DNA of 64,000 bases from Syngnathus acus. Lineage: Eukaryota > Chordata > Actinopteri > Syngnathiformes > Syngnathidae. Positions 10,248 through 23,300 of the stretch are shown in pieces. The position numbers and the translations under genes were made by a program. The stretch is taken from contig NC_051100.1 in NCBI RefSeq assembly GCF_901709675.1, forward strand, positions 12,320,286-12,384,285, written 5' to 3'. The first letter of the stretch is position 1. Each line of letters opens with the position of its first letter. The notes below the pieces were generated by a model. The model made no database searches. It had not been told where the DNA came from and was given only the letters and a program-made list of their open reading frames with translations.

Positions 10248-13200
10248 CCATCCATCCATCTTCTTCCGCTTATCCGGGGTCGGGTCGTGGTGGCAGCAGC
10301 TTTAGGAGGGACTACCAGACTTCCCTCTCCCCAGCCACTTCATCCAGCTCATCCCGGGGGATCCCAAGGCATTCCCAGGCCAGCTGGGAGACATAGTCTC
10401 TCCAGCGCGTCCTGGGTCATCCCCGGGGTCTCCTACCCGTGGGACATGCCCGGAACACCTCCCCAGGGAGGCGTCCAGGAGGCATCCTGATGAGATGCCT
10501 GAGCCACCTCATCTGGCTCCTCTCAACGTGGAGGAGCAGCGGCTCTACTCCGAGTCTCTCCTGGATGACCGAGCTTCTCACCTTATCTCTAAGGGAGAGC
10601 CCGGACACCCTGCGGAGGAAACTCATTTCGGCCGCTTGTATCCTGGATCTCGTTCTTTTGGTCACGATCCATAGCTCGTGACCATAGGTGAGGGTAGGAG
10701 CGTAGATCGACCGGTAAATCGAGAGCTTTGCCTTTTGGCTCGGCGCTCTCTTCACCACGACAGACCGGTACAGAGTCCGCATTGCTGCCGACGCTGCACC
10801 AATCCGCCTGTCGTTCTCGCGCTCCAACCTGCCCTCACTCGTGAACAAGACCCCAAGATACTTGAACTCCTCCACTTGGGGCATGCTCTTATCCCCGATC
10901 CGGAGAGGGCATTCCACCCTTTTCCGACCGAGGACCATGGACTCGGATTTGGAGGTGCTGACCCTCATCCCAACCGCTTCACACTCGGCTGCGAACCGCT
11001 CCAGTGAAAGCTGGAGATCACGGCTTGAAGAAGCCAACAGCACCACGTCGTCTGCAAAGAGCAGAGACGCGATGCTGAGGTCCCCAAACCGGACACCCTC
11101 AACGCATCGGCTGCGCCTAGAAATTCTGTACATAAAAATTATGATCAGAATCTGTGACAAAGGGCAGCCTTGGCGGAGTCCAACCCTCACTGGGAACGAA
11201 TCCGACTTACTGCCGGAAATGCGGACCAAACTCTGCCATCGATGATACAGGGACGGAACCGCCCTTATGAATTGGCACGGCACCCCGTGCTCCCGAAGCA
11301 CCCTCCACAGAACCTCCCGAGGGACACGGTCGAACGCCTTCTCCAAGTCCACAAAACACATGTGGACTGGTTGGGCAAACTCCCATGCACCCTCGAGGAT
11401 CCTGCCGAGGGTGTAGAGCTGGTTCACTGTTCCACGGCCAGGACAAAAGCCACAGTGCTCCTCCTGAATCCGAGGTTCGACTTCTCGACGGACCCTCCTC
11501 TCCAGCTCCCCTGAATAGACCTTACCAGGGAGGCTGAGGAGTGTGATTCCCCTGTAATTGGAACACACCCTCCGGTCCCCCTTCTTAAAGAGCGGAACCA
11601 CCTCCCCAGTCTGCCAATCCAGAGGCACCGTCCCCGATGTCCACGCAATGGTGTAGAGGCGTGCCAGCCATGACAGCCCCACAACATCCAGAGCCTTTAA
11701 GAACTCCGGAAGGATCTCATCCACTCCGGATGGTGGCCTTGCCACCGAGGAGTTTTTCAACTACCTCAGTGACTTCGACCCCAGAGATTGGAGAGTCCGC
11801 CTCAGAGTCTCCAGGCCCTGCTTCCACAATGGAAGGCGTGTAGGTGGAATTGAGGAGGTCTTCGAAGTATTCTCCCCACCGACTCACGACGTCCCGAGTC
11901 GAGGTCAGCAGCACCCCATCTCCACTGTAAACAGTGTTGACGGTGCACTGCTTCCCCCTCCTGAGACGCAGGATGGTGGACCAGAATTTCCTCGAAGCCG
12001 TTCGGAAGTCATTTTCCATGGCCTCGCCGTACTCCTCCCACGCCCGGGTTTTAGCCTCAGCAACCGCCGAAGCCGCGTTCCGCTTGGCTATCCGGTACCT
12101 GTCAGCTGCTTCCGGAGTCCCGCAGGCCAAAACGGACCGATAGGACTCCTTCTTCAGCTTGACGACATCCCTTACCGCCGGTGTCCACCAGCGGGTTCGG
12201 GGATTGCCGCCACGACAGGCACCAACGACCTTACGGCCAAAACTCCGGTCGGCTGCCTCAACAATGGAGGCGCGGAACATGGTCCACTCGGACTCAATGT
12301 CCTGCACCAGGACACCCTAGGCCATGGACACCCTTGTGTTCATTGTAGAAAATTCGTGTCGAGCACAGAAGTCCAATAATAGAAGACCGCTCGGGTTCAG
12401 ATCGGGGGGGCCGTTCCTCCCAATCAGTTCTTCTAGGTCTCACTGTCATTGCCCACGTGAGCATTGAAGTCACCCAGTAGAACGATGGAGTCCCCAGAAG
12501 GAGCGCTCTCCAGCACTTCCTCCAGGGACCCCAAGAAGGGTGGGTACTCTGAGCTGCTGTTTGGTGCATAGACACAAACAACAGTCAGGACCCGTCCCCC
12601 CCACCCGAAGGCGGAGGGAGGCTACCCTCTCGTTCAACGGGGTGAACCCCTATGTGCAGGCGCCCAGCCGGGGGGCAATAAGTATGCCCACACTTGCTCG
12701 ACGCCTCTCACCGTGGGCAACTCCAGAGTGGAAGAGAGTCCAGCCCCTCTCGAGAGGGCTTGTACCAGAGCCCAAACTATGTGTGGAGGCAAGTCCGACT
12801 ATGTCTAGTCAGAATTTTTCTGCCTCACCCACCAGCTCGGGCTCCTTTCCAGCCAGAGAGGTGACATTCCATGTCCCAAGAGCCAGCTTCTGCAGCCGGG
12901 GATCGGACTGCCAAGCCTTTGGCCGCCGCCCAGCTCACTCTGCACCCAACCCCTTTGGCCGCTCCTACAGGTGGTGAGCCCATGGGAAGGGGGACCCACG
13001 TTTTCTTTTCGGGCTGTGCCCGGCCGGGCCCCATGGGCGAAGGCCCGGCCACCAGGTGCTCGCCTTCGAGCCCCACCTCCAGGCCTGGCTCCAGAGGGGG
13101 GCCCCGGTAACCCGCGTCCGGGCGAGCCAAAACGAAGTCCATTTATGTTTTTCGTCATAAGGGGCTTGGGTGAGCCGTGCTTTGTCTGGCCTCTCACCTA

Positions 13201-13319
13201 GGACCCTTTTGCCATGGGTGACCCTACCAGGGGCATGAAGCCCCAGACAACATGGCTCCTAGGATCATAGGGGCACGCAAACCCCTCCACCACAATAAGG
13301 TGACGACTCACGGAGGGGT
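10248..13319 (-). mobile_element. Rex3-type LINE, right copy
   Basis: Mirror image of 749-3820, the same 3072 bp. The target duplication is perfect here: attttatttctat occurs at 10235-10247 and 13320-13332. The 3' tail (CCATCC repeats on the plus strand) is at the low-coordinate end. Both copies carry the same insertion site and target duplication, so they come from one transposition later copied by the inverted duplication, not from two insertions. Confidence 0.92.
10417..12890 (-). pseudogene. Rex3 RT pseudogene (right arm), longer open frame
   Basis: On the minus strand the RT frame is open from 11760 to 10417 (447 codons), through the FADD box and past the site where the left copy has a premature TGA. 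The upstream segment 12307-11717 lies in another frame and the endonuclease region above it is broken, as in the left copy. The RT domain alone is close to intact, but the element could not move by itself. It differs from the left copy by Ser for Ile after GDK. Confidence 0.88.
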
Positions 13320-14068
13320 ATTTTATTTCTATTTCTGTTTATTCTCAGAGTTTCTGAAGGTCATTTGTGGAGACCCTTCTGGCAATCCCTGGGCTGAGGA
13401 GCCTCAACTCTCATATATAATGTGACGCGGAGAGTGGACGGTTGCCCATGACTGATCTGGAGACATTTGACATGATGTTCAAGGAAATAAATGACAAACA
13501 GGATGCAAGACTGAATGACAGAATGATTAAGCCTCGAATTGGTTAGTCAAAATTTTGGATGCTGTTGAACCCCCCTTCACTCTTGATAGTTTACAAGTGG
13601 AACCTGCAGGGTTGCGTTTGGTGTAATTGCTATACTGTCAAAGTTACTGACTTTTCAGTGATTTTTTGCTTGATTTACAAGAAAAACAAAGTCCTCAATT
13701 CAATTTTGTCCACATTATAATTCCACTCTTCATCAGTGTCACTGGTGTAGGTGAGTTGCGTCTTTATCAGCTGTTGTATGAAGGCATGGCTCACCTGTCA
13801 GATTTGGCAGGTGAGTCAGGCGGAAGTACACGTCAGGTAAATCAAACAACCTCAATAATTTGTCTGTGATAAAAGAACCAGTCAACTAATCTATAAGTGA
13901 AGACAAAATGAACTTAGTACAATTACATAACCCTAATATGAGGTTATAGAAATAACCACACTTCATACGGATCAATGGTTGTTTAAAACAAAGCATCACA
14001 ACCTCTGTACATTCTTTATACAACTTACAGAATGGTTTTGAAGGAATGGGGTCGAAATACAAAAAGTC

Positions 14069-14639
14069 CTGCCTAGCTACAAAAACAGATATGCTCAAAC
14101 CTCATTGAATAAAGTACATAAGCAGACAAGTATATTCACATATTAAAGCAATAAAAGAAATATTTTAAGCATATAGTAATTATACCTACACACCAAATCA
14201 ATAAAGAAGACATAACTAGACATTTTTGATAGGTGGTAATGACAAAGGTTTTTATAACTTTATGATCTGATATATATTTCTGAGCACTTTGAAATAACAA
14301 ATGTTTTTTTATATATTGCCTGAATAGCTTAATGACCCTTAAGGAACTGTTTAATGCATGCCTGATGATTCTCTAAATCATGGACATTGCCAAAGTCGTC
14401 TAAAAACGTTCAGTACTTGATTGTATCTTATGTTTTGACTAATGCTAGACGCCAGTTTTAGATTACTACTGAACGTTCTGGACAGAGGGAAATATTTTGC
14501 CTAACAAAGAAAAGATATGGTTGGAAGCATGATTAAACTAAGAATATGATGACGTAAGCAAGTACATGGAGTATCAAAAGAACAAACTAATGAAAAGATG
14601 GTAAGTGGTGAGTACAAACCTTGCATAGTCAGGGAACAT
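14069..14639. other. AT-rich segment with no recognised feature
   Basis: This unique sequence follows the palindrome. I see no coding frame with protein-like composition, no RNA gene and no terminal repeats. Confidence 0.4.
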
Positions 14640-15338
14640 TAATAAATTGATGATGTCACAGCCAAGAGCTCACATAATTCCGTACAAAATGACAAAATTG
14701 AAAGAATGACGAATGGATGAGGTGCGACAGTGTATGTGCAAAAATGGAGCAGAATGTTTACAGGAAGGTCACTTGGAGATAAAACCAGCAGGTGCCAGAG
14801 GGAGACAGCCAAGAACCCGGCCAAAGATGATCGCCAAGGCCGAAAGACGGGATGGAAGACAACAGCTTCCACACACACCGAATTGCCCATAATCAGCACC
14901 CACCCCAACGGAACCAGCTCTCACTGAACCAGCACCCACTCCCATGGAATCAAAATCTCCTGCGAACTTGCCACACCCCCTGACTCATCACGCATCAAAC
15001 TCGGCCCACACCGGCATGTGCAACTGAATATAAGCTGACCAAAGAACCTTGAACGTTGCCTTTTCGGAATGGAGACTTTCTGCTCTTGAGCATGGTCGCA
15101 CGGAAGGCCCAGTGCTGTATTGTACTTTCCTGAAAACAGAGCTTTCTTAACAAGAATTGTGATTGAACTCAACCAACCTGTGTAAGTCTAATTTCTGCTT
15201 CAGTGTCTTAGCATTTTCCTAAATCTGAAGAAATCAAACGAGCACGCAGTGAGTAAATTGGATAACAGGTGATTGGCAATGGCTTTTGCCCTGAGGCGCA
15301 GATAGCGCGCTCCCTAAATTGTGGACAAAATCCAACAG
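14640..15338 (+). repeat. Probable solo LTR of a retrovirus-like element
   Basis: The downstream ~185 bp match the fragment at 9238-9421. Upstream lies a TATA-like gaatataagctgacc near 15027, and then a region that could be R/U5 ending near aatccaaca. No gag or pol flanks it. The upstream boundary is uncertain; LTR identity is inferred from the TATA placement and from the repeat being shared with a gag-adjacent fragment. Confidence 0.45.
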
Positions 15339-15347
15339 TTTTGGGTT

Positions 15348-15846
15348 TACCGTTTTTTTCCATGTATAATGCGCAAAATTTAACTAATTTATTGTCCTAA
15401 AATCTGGGGTGCGCATTATACATGGGTACAAAAAAAAAATTTTTTTTCTTTTTATCCGGATATGATACGGAGGCCGCCATTACAGATGCGCTTTCTTCTC
15501 TGCTGTTCACTTCAAACACGCTCCATACGAACAAAATGCTCTCGTATCAGACGCTTGCGCGATCACCTGCTCGTTTGCTGTCACAATGTACCCTACACAA
15601 ATCCGAAACATTTCTTCGCTATCGAGTTTGCTAGCGCATGCGCAGTGATACTGACCGGCAGAATAACATCCGGTTGTTCCCAAAGATGATCTTTTTTCTG
15701 AAATAATTTTACGTTTACAGACTTAAGTAGGAGTCAAAATTTGGGTGCGTATTATACATGGGTACAGGCTTTTTTCCAGCATCAACATGCCATTTTTAGG
15801 GTGCGTATTATACATGGGGGCGCATTATACATGGAAAAAAACGGTA
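15348..15846. mobile_element. MITE family A (long TIR, TA target), short copy
   Basis: Bounded by TA, the element opens with ccgtttttttccatgtataa and closes with the reverse complement (ttatacatggaaaaaaacgg) before TA. The motif gcgcattatacatgggtaca is repeated near both ends. The interior (15460-15700) is shared with larger copies at 26844-28310 and 43059-43964. No coding capacity. The TA target suggests Tc1/mariner mobilisation. Confidence 0.85.
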
Positions 15847-15889
15847 ATAATTCATATTTGAAGGATTTAATTTTGTTGTCTATTTTAGG

Positions 15890-16570
15890 TTATTCCATAG
15901 CCCTAATATCAGGTTACCGAAATAACCACACTTCACACGGTTCAATGATTGTTAAAAACAGAGCAATACAACTTCTCTACATTATTTATACAACTTACAG
16001 AATGGTTTGGGGTTTAATATTTCATATTTGATGGAATTAATCTTGTCGTCTATTTTAGGTTATTCTATAGACCTAAAACAGACGTCTATGTATAGACCTA
16101 AAATAGACATCTAAAAATGGTCCACACATAGACTTAATATAGGCATCTATTTTAGGTCTACACATACATAGACCTAATTTAGAAATAACCACACTTCACA
16201 CGGATCAATGGTTGTTTAAAACAAAGCAATGCAACCTCTGTACATTATTCATACAACCTACAGCTGGTTTAGGGTTTAATATCTCATATTTGATGGATTT
16301 AAATTCGTCGTTATTCTATTAACCTAATATAGAGGTCCAAATAAGGTCGACACAGACCTAATATAGCTGTCTATTCTAGGACTATAGATAGACCTATTAT
16401 AGACGTCTATATCAGTTTACAGAAATAACCACACTTCACATGTACGGCTCAATGGTCGTTAAAAACAAAGCCAAACAACTTCTGTACATTATTTATACAA
16501 CTTACAGCTGATTGACAGTTTAAAATTTCAAAATATGATCATAGACCAGACGTCTAATAGATGTCTACGC
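15890..16570. repeat. Repeated ~110-bp motif with tagacctaa/agacgtct spacers
   Basis: The block gaaataaccacacttca...ttatacaacttacag occurs near 15918, 16185 and 16425, spaced about 240-275 bp, and again at 13948-14030 (hence also 39-121). Spacers are rich in tagacctaaaatagac and agacgtcta palindromes. This is a local degenerate tandem array. Confidence 0.8.
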
Positions 16571-17050
16571 CTGACAAGGCAAGGGTTGACTCAAGAAAAA
16601 TAAAATCCGTCTATCCAGCCAAATCAATTTTTTCAGGCACATGTGTCGATATCAATGACAATTTACGAAAAAGCTTTAATTAGGGTGAAATCAAATCCAT
16701 GTGCGAAAACTGCCGGGTAAAACATTGGACCGACTCTGGAAGTTTGCTCAGAAGCAGCACCCTTGCTTTCAGTGTGAGGTGTGCTGCGTCGACGTGTTTA
16801 GATTGCTTGCTCGCTCGCCGTCTGCTTTCAAATGCCGTCATAAGCCCCTGCTGCACGCCGCCTTGACTCAAAGCCGAGCTGACGAGGGAGGAGAAGCCCT
16901 CCTCTGGCGAGCCTTTCAAATAACGTCATAACGCCCCGCAACGCAGCTTGCCCCGGTGTGTATGAAAGGGCGACGGCAACTGTTGCGCACATGCAAGCGT
17001 CACCTTTGCTCTCTGGTGCGTTCCTGTACGCGTGGGCTTGTCCTCCTCGG
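16571..17050. other. Upstream region of the mosaic lectin gene
   Basis: I see no gene or transposon terminus here. It is the presumed promoter-proximal DNA of the lectin gene. Confidence 0.4.
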
Positions 17051-17052
17051 CC

Positions 17053-17058
17053 TTATAA
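17053..17058 (+). promoter_or_regulatory. TATA-like box of the mosaic lectin gene
   Basis: ttataag in a GC-rich stretch (cggccttataagccgg), about 305 bp upstream of the proposed start codon. A start site near 17085 would give a 5' leader made largely of imperfect gcttcaactt/cttcagcttc repeats. No transcript data support it. Confidence 0.45.
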
Positions 17059-17363
17059 GCCGGCCCGTGCTGAGGTGCCCCTGTCCCGCATTTCCTCTCC
17101 ACAGGCTCAGCTGCAGAGATCCGAATTCCGGCGCTGCTTCGGATCTCTGCTTCGGCTTCTGTACTTCAGCTCCTGCTTCAACTTTAGCTTCAACTGCTTT
17201 AGCTTCAGCTTCATCTTCTGCTCTGCTTCTGTACTTCAGCTCCTGTTTCAAATTTGGCTTCAGCTGCTTTTGCTTCAACTCCAGCTTCTGCTTCATCTTC
17301 TGCGTAAACCACTTTTGCTTCAACGTCAGCTTCTATTTATCTTCTGTTTCAACTTCAGCTTGC

Positions 17364-20300
17364 ATGGCGCAGGCTGCTCGACTGGACATCATGAGCATCG
17401 CCGCACTTGTGGCATTCGCACTGACGTTGGGCGCCAGGACGACGTTTTGTGAAGGTAAAGAATTAGCTAATGAAGAAAAAAAAGTAAAATTTGAAAGCGG
17501 GCGTCCGAGGGTGGTTGTGTTCGGAGAGTCGCCCAACGCAGCCAGCATCGCGCACCGTACAAACCGTACACCGCGTGCAAACGGCGAGTGCTTGCTTGCA
17601 GTCAGCGGGTGAAAATACGAGCCTTGAGGCAGCCAGTACTTTTGCCGCGAAGATGGGGCGATAGTGAGCCTCCGGCTAATAGTTCACGACACGAGTAAAT
17701 GCGAGAGTAAATTAAGAAGAAAAACAACCAACAACATTCGGTGCTAACGCGTTGCTATTTGGCTTTGTTTTCCCTGACAATGGTGGATATAATCTCGAAA
17801 ATAAGAAATTTTTCAAAACTTGACTTTCAGTCAAAGCAAGAAACCATAAGTAAGGGAAGACCAACGCCAGATTTGCGAGGATTAATTCAAACTACGGGCC
17901 TCCCGGGACGGACTACAACACGTTCGTTTCAAAAGGATTGGTACTCTAAAAAAGACTGGCTTTGTGGTTGTGCTGCCAAAAATCGACTTTATTGCTTTCC
18001 CTGTCATCGAGATCTTCGTCCAGAAGGACAGGAGAATGGACTTCATTTACAAGTAAAGGTAAGAATACTGCAGTGGTGTGTTTAAATGTACAGTGGTGTG
18101 TTTAAAATGTTATTACATTTAATCAAGAATGGGATAACAACCATATATGCATGTAAATCTGACTTGGGAGTCAGTGCCTTAGCGTCATACAGTACGTTTG
18201 TAAATCTGACTCTGTCAGTGCCTCACCAACCCCAACCCTCACCGCACGTCACTGGCGTGTAGAATTGTAACAAAAATACCCCCAGCAAGTTGGCGCCACC
18301 CTCAACGGAATGCGTGACTGCCAGGTATTGCGTTTGTAAGGCGTTACTACCGAGCGACCACGCGAGGGCGCCGTCGTCTTGCACTGATGTGTCAGACTAA
18401 CAGCCAAACGTGTCCTCAGGCATTTCGTGCGGTCCCGGATGGGAGGCGTTCAGCTCCAGCTGCTACAAGAAGATGGTGGACCCCAACGGTTGGCTGGGGG
18501 CTCGTTTCCACTGCGTCCTGGAGGGCGGTGACCTGGTCTCCTTCAACTCCTCAGCCGAGGAAGACTTTGTGAAGGGCAAAATGGGGGCCCGCTCGTTCTG
18601 GATAGGACTCTCCAACCTGGTGAGTTTAAGCGTGAGCGGCTGTTGACGCTGAACGCGTGCTAGGATGACAACCGGGATTGGTCTCCGCAGGAATGCAACC
18701 ACAAGTTGTGTCCTCAAGTGTCAGGCAAGGAGCTGAAATGGTCCGACAACACGCTGCTGAACCACAGCAACTGGGCAACCGTTAAAGTCGCAAGGTAACA
18801 AAGTCACATCGTGGAGTGCCTAGAAGCCGCAAGGTAACACTCGCATCGTGGAGCGCCTAGGGTGACCAGATCCCAATTCACCAGATGGGGGACAAAGGCT
18901 ACGTTTGTGTGGGACAATGTGCGATACCAATGCATCAAGGTAGTCTCAAAGAACTTTTGAAAATATCAACGTTTCTATTCTGCCCCTTGGCATAAAACAT
19001 TACTATGCTTTGCCATTTGGTTGATTCAGTAGGACATAATAACCTGCAAACAAAAACTTAAATATCTTATTTAAATGGAACTCTCCCAAGTGTTCTCATG
19101 TGAGAAAACAGTCAGCATGATGCTTTCATACTATTTTACGGTGCCTCTCAAGCTGCCGTGTCGTCTCACGTCATATTCACTCACCTCTCTGTCAGTGATG
19201 TAAAAATGACTCGAGCACACTTCAGACAACTTTACCAGACTCGCCTTTCACTGGTTTCACCCAGGGTTAGATAGTTTCGCAGTCTGCATTGTAGCCGCAT
19301 CTCCGCTTCTTGGCCGTTGTAGTTGTGCTGTCCTCCAGGTCTCTGTCTCATCCTAGCGTTCTGAAGCTAACCTGATTTGCATTGTGGGCGCACATCGCCG
19401 CGTCCCTGTTTGAATTGCACGCCCTGCCCCCTATTTGATAAATGCCAAATTTAATTGACTGTCAATATCAATGCGGGACAACGCCTCAATTTGCGGGACG
19501 TGTGAAACGTAATAAAAATGCGCGACTGTCCTGCACAACGCACGGCACAAGAAAAGGCCCACGCTGACGGCTTTGTTCTTTGCTTTGTTTGTCGGTGGCT
19601 GTACACGACACGACAGCACCAATTTGGAGTCCTGCGCGTACGTCCTCCCAAACGCTCATAAGGATTACCACCCTGGCAAGTGGAGAAAGGTCTCGTGCGA
19701 GTCCTCCCTGGCGTACATGTGCAAACGCTCCCCCGACGGTAAGCCGCACGTCGTCCGTCCTCGTGTTGAGAGGAGCGCCGTCACTTTGTCTTCCCACAGG
19801 CTGCCAGGAGGGACAACCGTGCAACAAGACCGCCGGTTTGGCGCTCACTCCGGTGCAAAGTGAGTGACACAGATGCTTTTTTCTGCACCTTCACCGCCCC
19901 ATCACAAGATTCCCCTCAATCTGACTTTGGGCCTTCAGCTTCTGCCTGTGACCCTGGCGACTTCCTCCGCGGCCATTTCTGCTATCGCTTTGAGAACACT
20001 AAGAAAACTTGGCAGGGGGCCGAGGATGACTGCGTCCTATGGGGAGGTCACCTGGCAAGTGTCCACTCACGGGAAGACGGCGATTGGTTGATCGGTGAGC
20101 ACAAAAAAAAAAAAAAATGGCGATGACCGCAAGGCAACTTCTGTCAAGTTTGGCTGCGCTTGTGGCACTAACTTGTTCTTCTTCTGCAAGCTCACATGGA
20201 AGACAACTTTCATGTGGGACTGAAGAAGAACATCAAGATGTTTGAGTGGCGTGACAAAACAGCTATGGTAAGTAGCCCATCACGGCAGTTGAAGAAAAAA

Positions 20301-23300
20301 GCAAGTTTTCATTGACAAGAATTCAAAAGTGCAAATTTCAAGACAAAAACATCAATGTGTGATTAAAAAAAAATGAACGAATAAGCCAGATGTAATATGA
20401 TGACAGAAGAAAGATGTTGGAATTGACAAAAAAGAGTAAATAAAAAACGAAATTCTGAGGAAAGGTCTTCATTTGACAGGCCAGGAAACTGCTTGTTTTA
20501 AAAGTTCAAGATAGTAGCCCTGTTGCGAACTTGTGAAAAAATGTTGACGAGCGAAGGTAGCAGTGCGCAACAACCTAAGCGCATGTCACCAATCTCCACA
20601 GGACCCAGCTCTGTGGTACCCGGGATATCCATCCTCAGATGATTGTGGGAGAGTGTCACGGACTGGACAGGTCTACAACCACCAATGCAATTCCCTAATC
20701 GTGTTCACCTGTCAAAAAGGTGTGGACGTCACGCACCGTCACCACCAGGCACATTTAGTTTGTGCTCATTTGCGCTCCTTCTCGCACCCTTGTAGCCCGG
20801 CGCATTCGACCTCAGCAGCTCCCAGGTGGGTGGGCGTCTCGATGTTGAGCCGCATGTCGTCTCGTGTGGCAATTCTCCCGACTTGTGGCTTGCAGGCTGG
20901 AGTGACAAATGCGGCTGGGAGTGGCTGGACAACCCCGCCAACGACTTCTGCTACCTGATGCGAGGAAGCGGCCGCAAAACCTGGAAAGAGGCGCGCGACG
21001 ACTGCAAGCTCTACGGAGCTGACCTGCTCGCCATCACCGACTCCCATGAGCAGGCTTTTGTACACGGTAGGCCGGCGGCTGTGTGCGCGTGTGTGTGTGT
21101 GTCTTTCTCACTTTGTGTCTGCCTATTGTATCTTAATGTGGTCTCCTCTATTGTGTCTTCGCTTCACGCTTGTTCATGTGTCTGGCGTTGCCTGAGCCAA
21201 AATCCAAATCCACCAATGGTTCAATATTTCCTGGTTAACCCTTTTGGAGCTTTTAGCCATGTTCAGATGCTCACCGTCACCCAAATTCCTCCAATGCTGA
21301 GCAGGTGTCCCCCACGCGACGCTGGCCAATGTTGGCGGGCCTCATCGCAGCGCCCCAGAGTCAAAGGCGGCACAGAGTTGCCTTCTAACGTGCGCGCTTC
21401 TGTACGATGTTGTCCACTCTCGCTCCATGTTCAAATTTTGATCCAAAGGTCACAGCAAGGCTCTACTGACATCTCCCTCCCTGTGGCTGGACGCCAAAGC
21501 CTCCCTCGCCGAGGACGGCAGCAGCTGGGCCGACGGCTCCCCGTTCAGCTACGTCCACTGGAGCGCAGGTTTGTCTCGAGCCTCGCTCGTATTGAGCGCT
21601 TGGCGTGGTGGGCTCAGTCTCTGTTGCCACCTTGCAGGTCACCATGACAGCAAATCTAACGGAGACTGTCTTTCCTTCCTCACTGACAACGGCTACTGGA
21701 AATTTGACATGTGCGAGAACAAGAGAGGCTACATCTGCAAGAGAAGAGGTAGGACGGGATGGCACTGGACGGGACAGCCCGCTCCATCTCAAGGCATGCT
21801 GACCTTTGGCTTTGGTCTTGCAGCGGCGACAGCGCAACCAGCTCCGCTGCCTCACGCTGGTAAGAAATTGCCACTTGCAAAGATAGCAGCCAGAAATGAG
21901 CGACCCTGCCCTCGCAGGCTTCGTCAAGCTCGAGGTATGCAAGAACGCGGACGGCCGCGCCACCTGTCCCGAGGGCAAAGCCATCCGCATCCAGTCGGCC
22001 TTCTACGGACGGAGGAGCGGTGACGTCTGCCCAACCCAAATGGGATCAGACGGTAGGAGGCCATCCGTCCTTTGGTTTTGTGCAGCAGCGCCAGGCTGAC
22101 GTGCAACTGGCTGCTCGCTCGCAGGCAAATGTTCGCTGGAAGGCGCCTTCCTTCACTACAAGAAAGAATGCGACAACTATCGCCAGTGCCTCATCAAGCC
22201 CATGAAGGAGGACCGCTGCCCCAACATCTCCAAATACCTCCAGATGATCTACACCTGCGAAGCAGACGGTAGGCCTTTTCTCTCTTTTCTCTTTGCCATA
22301 TGAATTGTTGTGTCAACAAACCACGCAAGACGGTGCTGCGAGCGTCCACGCATGAGGTAAGTCAGTCGGGCACAAAATTAACTGTTTTGGCTGTCCAAAG
22401 AGTGTTATCAAAGTCTGGGCAACACGCAAGGCAGCCTGACAAACCTGAAGCTGAAAGCCTCCTCCTTTGCGAGGGGCTTCACCGCGGACAAAGCGCGCCT
22501 GAACGGGGAAAGCTGCTGGAAACCGTCAGCAAATTGTATGTAGAAAACTCGGCGGTCGCCGGCACTCGTACGCTGACTAATCAATCGCGGCCCTTCCTCA
22601 GCTGTCATAAGCTGGATCGAGGTGAACTTCGGTGAGACCAAACAGGTGACGGCCCTCGCCATCCAGCCCTGTCCATCGGCCTCCCACGGGTACCGGTCCA
22701 AACTTAAGATGCACCACAGTGTGGACGGACGGGCCTACACCAAGCACCCCCAGCAAGTGAGTGAGCAGCCGCTGAGCCGTCCGGATTTTCACCTTTGTCA
22801 TCCACAAATGCAAATGCAGCGGCTGCTCTTTCTTCCCAGTTTGCTCCCGACGGGACTCAGATGCTGACCGTGCCCGTGATGGCCCAGTACATGCGCATCT
22901 ACCCGCTGGACCACCGATGGAGCGTCGGCATCCGCTTTGACGTCTTGGGATGCGAGCTTGGCAGTGAGCGAGCGCGCCGTTGTGCCGGCCCTCCGTCAAA
23001 AACAGACTGACTCGCTCTTGCCTCCGCAGATATGATCAGCTGCGACCAGTGGCTCGCCGACGTCGGCTTCGACGGCCATCCCAAAACGTGAGTGGCCGCG
23101 GCGTGTCGGAGGTTTCGCCTTAAATCTCACAACAGCCGTCCGTCGTGTCGTCCGCAGGGTCTTGTGTCCGCCGGGTTGCGCCAAGTTGGAAAACCAAGTC
23201 TACGGCACGTCGGTGTACAAAGCGGTACGGTGGCGCCACGTCCCTTCTCGTCTCCGACGACTCTGACGCCTGCTTTCCGTGAGCGCAGGACTCGCACATC

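Larger units (their letters stand above)
9746..14068 (-). repeat. Right arm of the giant inverted repeat
   Basis: This is the reverse complement of 1-4321, separated from it by a 5.4 kb spacer of unrelated transposons. The inner breakpoint at 9746 lies in the 3' tail of a LINE-like repeat (the segment reading into aaaataaaatgtatt and a TTA run near 9830). The Rex3 copy here keeps a longer RT reading frame than the left copy because it lacks the TGA near 3517. The match reaches 14068, the partner of base 1; whether symmetry continues leftward outside the window cannot be seen. Confidence 0.95.
18420..19738 (+). other. CTLD1 module (exons 2-4, residues ~31-172)
   Basis: C-type lectin fold: CGPGWEAFSSSCY start, WIGLSNL at the conserved WIGL core, LKWSDNTLLNHSNW, then SCAYV and SCESSLAYMCKR with the terminal cysteine pair. 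Neither EPN nor QPD nor WND is present, so classical calcium-dependent sugar binding is not expected. The exon 3 donor is duplicated 39 bp downstream (18794 and 18833). Confidence 0.88.

Noticed and set aside
11170-13201. Plus-strand open frames across the right Rex3 copy
   Set aside because: They are antisense shadows of the GC-rich Rex3 coding region and appear identically, inverted, in the left arm.
16956-17363. Longer N-terminus for the mosaic lectin from an upstream in-frame ATG
   Set aside because: The extra ~136 residues are low-complexity translation of gcttca repeats with no domain; the ATG at 17364 gives a good signal peptide. Not strictly excluded.
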